Origin: Plantactinospora endophytica | GTDB lineage: Bacteria > Actinomycetota > Actinomycetes > Mycobacteriales > Micromonosporaceae | DNA length: 64,000 nucleotides | NCBI RefSeq assembly: GCF_016862915.1 | Contig: NZ_BONW01000001.1 | Location: forward strand, 582,430-646,429 | Reading direction: 5' to 3' | Shown here: in pieces, positions 60,341 through 64,000 of the stretch | How positions within the stretch are numbered: position 1 is the first letter of the stretch | How the letters are laid out: every line of letters begins with the position of its first letter | The notes under the pieces: generated by a model | What the model was told of the DNA's origin: nothing | What the model saw: only the letters and a program-made list of their open reading frames with translations | The model's database searches: none | Program-made: the position numbers and the translations under genes

Positions 60341-61558
60341 TCAGCCGATCCGTCCGGCTCCGGGGCCGGGAGTCGCGGTGAAGGCACTCGGCGGCCGGAA
60401 ACCGCGCTCGGCGTACGCCTGGCGGACCGTCGACGCCACCGTTCCGGCGGCTGCCGCGTCGACCAGGGCGAGTACGCAGCCGCCGAAACCGCCCCCGGTC
60501 ATCCGGGCCCCGTACGCCCCGGCGGAGAGGGCCGCCTCGACCGCCGTGTCCACCTCCGGCACGGTGATCTCGAAGTCGTACCGCATCGACGCGTGCGAGG
60601 CGGTCAGCAGCGGCCCGATCTCGGCGAGCCGTCCGGCGCGGAGCAGTTCGACGGTGTCGAGTACCCGCTGGTTCTCGGTGACGACGTGCCGCACCCGGCG
60701 GCGTACCGTCTCGTCGTCGAGCCGGGCCAGCGCGGCGTCGAGCCGGTCGACGGCGACGTCCCGCAGTGCCGGCACCCCGAGCGCGGCGGCGGCCGACTCG
60801 CAGGCGGCCCGGCGGGCGGCGTACTCGCCGCCGACGTGCCGGTGCGGCGCGTTGCTGTCGATCACCAGGATGGCGAGCCCGGCGGCGGCCAGGTCGAACG
60901 GCACCTGTTCGACGGCGAGGGTCCGGCAGTCCAGGAAGAGCGCGCGCCCCGGCTGGCAGCGCAGCGAGGCCGACTGGTCCATGATGCCGCAGGGAACGCC
61001 GGCGTAGCCGTTCTCGGCCCGCTGGGCCAGCGCCGGCCGGTCGGCGAGCGGCACGTCCAACTCGCCGAGGTCGGCCAGCGCGGTCAGCACGGCGGACTCC
61101 AGCGCGGCCGAGGAGGAGAGCCCGGCCCCGAGTGGTACGTCGGAGGCGATCGCCAGCCGGGCCACCGGTACGTCGTGTCCGGCCTCGCGCAGCGCCCAGA
61201 CGACCCCGGCGACGTACGCCCCCCAGCCGGGGACCCGGCCCGGCTCGGCCGCGTCGGCCCGGCCGAACGAGATCCGTTCACCGGCCTGCTCGGACCAGAC
61301 CGTCCAGCGCCTGCCCTGCTCCGGTGCGGCGGCGACCACGGTGCGCTGCGGCAGCGCGAACGGCAGTACGAAGCCGTCGTTGTAGTCGGTGTGCTCGCCG
61401 ATCAGGTTGACCCGGCCGGGTGCCGCCCACACTCCGACGGGACGGGCGGCGTACTCGCTGGTGAAGCCGGCGGTGGCGCGTTCGGCGACCGGCCCGACCG
61501 GCTGGTCGGGGTGGTCCGTCGCGGCCGGGCGGTGCGTGAGGTCGGGGGTGCCGGTCAC
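60341..61558 (-). CDS. galK: galactokinase
   Basis: 405 residues. Phosphorylates galactose in the Leloir pathway. GHMP motifs: VWAAPGRVNLIGEHTDYNDG, VPLGAGLSSSAALESAVLTA and MTGGGFGGCVLALVD; the catalytic region GIMDQSASL is present. It overlaps the galE stop by GTGA (GTG start at 61558), so the two are coupled. No galT is in the window; uridylyl transfer must be encoded elsewhere. Confidence 0.96.
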   Translation of the reverse strand: MTGTPDLTHRPAATDHPDQPVGPVAERATAGFTSEYAARPVGVWAAPGRVNLIGEHTDYNDGFVLPFALPQRTVVAAAPEQGRRWTVWSEQAGERISFGRADAAEPGRVPGWGAYVAGVVWALREAGHDVPVARLAIASDVPLGAGLSSSAALESAVLTALADLGELDVPLADRPALAQRAENGYAGVPCGIMDQSASLRCQPGRALFLDCRTLAVEQVPFDLAAAGLAILVIDSNAPHRHVGGEYAARRAACESAAAALGVPALRDVAVDRLDAALARLDDETVRRRVRHVVTENQRVLDTVELLRAGRLAEIGPLLTASHASMRYDFEITVPEVDTAVEAALSAGAYGARMTGGGFGGCVLALVDAAAAGTVASTVRQAYAERGFRPPSAFTATPGPGAGRIG

Positions 61559-62562
61559 GACGCGGCCCCGCCCAGCACCTGCTCCTGGTAGAACGTCCAG
61601 GCGTCGGCGACGATCTCCGGCAGGGCCGGCTTCGCCGGGGTCCAGCCCAGGTCGGCCCGGGCCCGCTCGGCGGAGGCGACCAGCGCGGCCGGGTCACCGG
61701 AGCGGCGCGGTGCGATCTCGACCGGCAGCGGATGCCCGGTAACCTCGCGGACCGCCTCCACCACCTGGAGGTTGGAGAAGCCGCAGCCGTTGCCGAGGTT
61801 GAAGACCTGGTGCGCGCCGGGCTTGGCGGCCGCCAGGGCGAGCAGGTGGGCCCGGGCCAGGTCCTCGACGTGGATGTAGTCCCGAACGCAGGTGCCGTCG
61901 TCGGTCGGGTAGTCGTCGCCGAAGAGTTGCAGTTTGTCCCGGCGGCCGGCGGCGACCTGGAGGGCGATCGGGATCAGGTGCGTCTCCGGATCGTGCCGCT
62001 CGCCGAGCGCCACCCCGGGGCGTTCGCCGACGGGCGCCCGCAGGTACGCCCCGGCGACGTTGAAGTAGCGCAACGAGACCGCGGCCAGCCCGTGCGCGGT
62101 GGCCATCGAGGTGAGCGCCAGGTCGACGGCGAGCTTGGTGGCGCCGTACGTGCTGGTCGGCAGCGGGGTACTGGTCTCCCTGATGGGGGACTCGGTCGGG
62201 TTGCCGTAGACGGCGGCGGTGGAGGAGAAGACGAACCGGGGCACCCCGGCGAGCCGGGCGGCGTCGAGCAGCGCCAGCGAGCCGACGGTGTTGACCGTCC
62301 AGTACAGCTCCGGCCTGACCATCGACTCGCCGGCCGCGATCAGCGCGGCGAAGTGCAGTACGCCGTCGAAGCCGGAGTCCGGGGTGAGCACCTCGGCGAC
62401 GTCGGCGATGTCGGCCCGGACGAAGGTGGCCTCCGGGGCCAGCGCCTCGGCGTGCCCGGTACGCAGGTCGTCCAGCACCACCACGTCGTGTCCGGCGTCG
62501 AGCAGCAGCCGGGTGACGACGCTGCCGACGTAACCGGCACCTCCGGTGACGAGCAGTTTCAC
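61555..62562 (-). CDS. galE: UDP-glucose 4-epimerase
   Basis: 335 residues. Interconverts UDP-glucose and UDP-galactose. Extended SDR: NAD motif TGGAGYVGSVV, catalytic FSSTAAVYG and STYGATKLAVD (Tyr and Lys), and YFNVAGAYL. GTG 62562 follows AAAGGG with 8-nt spacing. First gene of the galEK pair. Its promoter region to the right contains a 6-bp inverted repeat (62685-62716). Confidence 0.96.
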   Translation of the reverse strand: MKLLVTGGAGYVGSVVTRLLLDAGHDVVVLDDLRTGHAEALAPEATFVRADIADVAEVLTPDSGFDGVLHFAALIAAGESMVRPELYWTVNTVGSLALLDAARLAGVPRFVFSSTAAVYGNPTESPIRETSTPLPTSTYGATKLAVDLALTSMATAHGLAAVSLRYFNVAGAYLRAPVGERPGVALGERHDPETHLIPIALQVAAGRRDKLQLFGDDYPTDDGTCVRDYIHVEDLARAHLLALAAAKPGAHQVFNLGNGCGFSNLQVVEAVREVTGHPLPVEIAPRRSGDPAALVASAERARADLGWTPAKPALPEIVADAWTFYQEQVLGGAAS

Positions 62563-62684
62563 GCCTGTGCCCTTTCTGACTCGCGACGACGGGCGCCGTG
62601 CCGACGTCGCTGGCGATGCTGGCGATGCTGTGTCGGCAATGCTGTGTCGGCTTCGTGTTCGGCCGGAGCCCTCAGCATTCCACC

Positions 62685-62716
62685 ATGTTCCGTCAATTCT
62701 GCACAGAGTCGAACAT
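62685..62716. promoter_or_regulatory. inverted repeat between galE and CBS-domain gene
   Basis: ATGTTC (62685-62690) and GAACAT (62711-62716) form a perfect 6-bp inverted repeat with 20-bp spacing in the 222-bp divergent promoter region. It may be an operator of galEK. Confidence 0.35.
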
Positions 62717-62771
62717 CGGTCGGTGGGGTGACGCGGGCCCGTAGGTGCCCACATCGGGTACCTCCGGTGTC

Positions 62772-62777
62772 TACCAT
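62772..62777 (+). promoter_or_regulatory. -10 box, leaderless CBS-domain gene promoter
   Basis: TACCAT ends 7 nt before ATG 62785. Confidence 0.4.
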
Positions 62778-62784
62778 CTCTGGC

Positions 62785-63873
62785 ATGCGGGACGGCGGCA
62801 GTACCGGGCCCCGGCGACGATCGCCGGGGCGTCCTCGACGGCAACCGGGCCCGCTCGCCCGCGCCCTGGCCCGGATCATCGTACGGGCGGCGGACGGCTC
62901 GACCCGGTTGGTCACCGCTCTGCTCGGGGCCAGCCCGACGGCGGGCCGCGAGCAGATCAGCGAGGCGGAACTCCGTGACCTGGTCGCCGCGAACACCCGG
63001 CTCGACCCGGTCGAACGGCGGATCATCGACGAGGTACTCGTGGCCGGTGCCAGCCTGGTCCGGGAGGTGATGATGCCCCGGACCGAAGTGGTCTTCCTGG
63101 CCGCCGGGCTGCCCCTGGCGGACGCGGCCCAACTCGTCCGGGTCGAGACCCACACCCGGTACCCGGTGGTCGACGGCACCTCCGACGACGTCGTCGGCTT
63201 CGTGCACCTGCGCGACGTACTGCTGCGCCCGGACGGGGACGCCTGCACCACCATCGGCGACCTGACCCGGGAGGTGAAGAAGATCCCGGGCAGCAAGCGG
63301 GTGCTGGCGGCACTGACCGAGATGCGCCGCGAGCGGCACCACCTCGCGGTCGTGGTCGACGAGTACGGCGGCACAGCCGGGATCGTCACCCTGGAGGACC
63401 TGATCGAGGAGCTGGTCGGCGAGATCCACGACGAGTACGACAACGCCCCCGACCCGGTACCGACCGGCGGCCCGACCGAGGTGGACGGCCGGCTCAACCT
63501 CGCCGACTTCGCCGAACGGGTCGGCTTCGCCCTGCCATCCGGCCCGTACGAGACCGTCGGCGGGTTCGTGATGGCCGCCCTGGGCCGGCTGCCGGTCTGC
63601 GGTGACGAGGTACCGGTGCCGGGCGGGGAGGAACTGGGCGGATCCGCTGCCGCCGGTCCGGGCCGGTCGACGGGCGGTTCCCGCAATGGCGGCGATCCGG
63701 ACGGCGGCCTCGACGAGGACGGCTGGCTGCTGCGGGTACTGGCGGTGGACGGTCGGCGGGTGGCCCGGATCGGCGTCGCGGTGGCCCGGCTGCCGGAGCC
63801 CCAGCGGGCCAGCGTGCCGGCTGCGCGCACCGACGGGGAACCGGGTGAGGCACCGGAGCCCGTCCCCGGCTGA
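62785..63873 (+). CDS. CBS-pair / CorC-HlyC domain protein without membrane domain
   Basis: 362 residues. After a basic N-terminus comes the linker typical of CNNM/HlyC proteins (ISEAELRDLVAANTRLDPVE, then EVMMPRTEVVFLA), a CBS pair (about 100-220; VVDEYGGTAGIVTLEDLIEE) and a CorC_HlyC transporter-associated domain with a disordered Gly/Ser insertion. The N-terminal DUF21 membrane domain of CNNM ion transporters is missing, so the protein should be cytosolic like CorC. CorC-type proteins are linked to Mg2+/Co2+ homeostasis. Start ATG 62785 has the -10 box 7 nt upstream. Confidence 0.88.
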   Translation: MRDGGSTGPRRRSPGRPRRQPGPLARALARIIVRAADGSTRLVTALLGASPTAGREQISEAELRDLVAANTRLDPVERRIIDEVLVAGASLVREVMMPRTEVVFLAAGLPLADAAQLVRVETHTRYPVVDGTSDDVVGFVHLRDVLLRPDGDACTTIGDLTREVKKIPGSKRVLAALTEMRRERHHLAVVVDEYGGTAGIVTLEDLIEELVGEIHDEYDNAPDPVPTGGPTEVDGRLNLADFAERVGFALPSGPYETVGGFVMAALGRLPVCGDEVPVPGGEELGGSAAAGPGRSTGGSRNGGDPDGGLDEDGWLLRVLAVDGRRVARIGVAVARLPEPQRASVPAARTDGEPGEAPEPVPG

Positions 63874-63933
63874 ACCGGCGAGTCCCGGGCTGATCCGGCA
63901 ACGTCCCCGGCTGCTCCGGGTGGGCGCCGATCG

Positions 63934-64000
63934 GACGACCGTCGTCCGATCCGATCTGCGTAACGTCAGACGACCTGTCGTCCGGTCCGATCTGCGTAAC
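63934..64000. repeat. direct repeat with internal hairpin at window edge
   Basis: Two copies (63934-63964 and 63969-64000) share GACGACC.GTCGTCCG and CCGATCTGCGTAAC. Copy 1 lies in a hairpin TCGGACGAC/GTCGTCCGA (63931-63939/63941-63949). The array may continue beyond the window. It could double as the terminator of the CBS-domain gene. Confidence 0.65.

Overview
The window reads as chromosome from a high-GC actinomycete, most plausibly a member of the Micromonosporaceae. Supporting signs are the very high GC, GTG and TTG starts, the DUF397 plus XRE/Scr1 regulator pair, DUF574 methyltransferase and DUF4383 families, and many TANNNT -10 boxes 6-8 nt before start codons. The genus assignment is inference. 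No IS element, integrase, CRISPR array or rRNA is visible.

Layout: 1-5 kb, an edge-truncated HAF-repeat-like protein, a coupled pair of unknown exported/membrane proteins and a secreted SGNH hydrolase. 5-10 kb, cell-envelope genes (PQQ-propeller lipoprotein, deacetylase/glycosyltransferase fusion, proline-rich membrane protein), then a 0.9-kb gene-free repeat-bearing spacer. 10.6-16.5 kb, conserved backbone: protein O-mannosyltransferase, rsmI and metG. 16.5-23.2 kb, accessory genes: DUF574 methyltransferase, ECF sigma factor with membrane partner, DUF397/XRE pair, DUF6236 and unknown proteins. 23.6-24.5 kb, a TatD-type hydrolase whose start lies in a 59-bp tandem repeat. 24.7-35 kb, a peptide acquisition and hydrolysis locus: double Lrp regulator, alpha/beta hydrolase, M24 and M19 peptidase homologues, binding protein and DppBCDF transporter. 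35.6-39.5 kb, rsmA, ispE and an ABC-F ATPase. 39.7-42.6 kb, two DUF4383 proteins and a TetR regulator with a fatty-acid desaturase. 42.7-43.7 kb, an HTH/LAGLIDADG-like protein beside tRNA-Gln. 43.8-48.2 kb, glmU, prs, rplY and pth. 48.3-51.5 kb, sulfur assimilation (cysQ, cysD, cysN) with tiny translationally coupled upstream ORFs. 51.6-60.3 kb, accessory genes: a VWA pair, a kinase fossil, an ESX-substrate-like cluster, an arylamine N-acetyltransferase, an anomalous tRNA-Arg and a formylglycine-generating-enzyme-like membrane protein. 60.3-64 kb, galK, galE and a CBS-domain protein.

How genes work together: rsmI, metG, rsmA, rplY, pth and tRNA-Gln serve translation. glmU, ispE and prs feed envelope and nucleotide precursors. 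CysD/CysN make APS and CysQ should recycle PAP. DppBCDF and the binding protein should import peptides that the adjacent hydrolases cleave, probably under the Lrp regulator. The least explained elements are the folded leader before rplY, the coupled small ORFs before cysQ, cysD and ispE, the peptide locus with altered metal-ligand residues in both metallopeptidase homologues, and the 54-57 kb ESX-like cluster beside a decayed PglW-like kinase.
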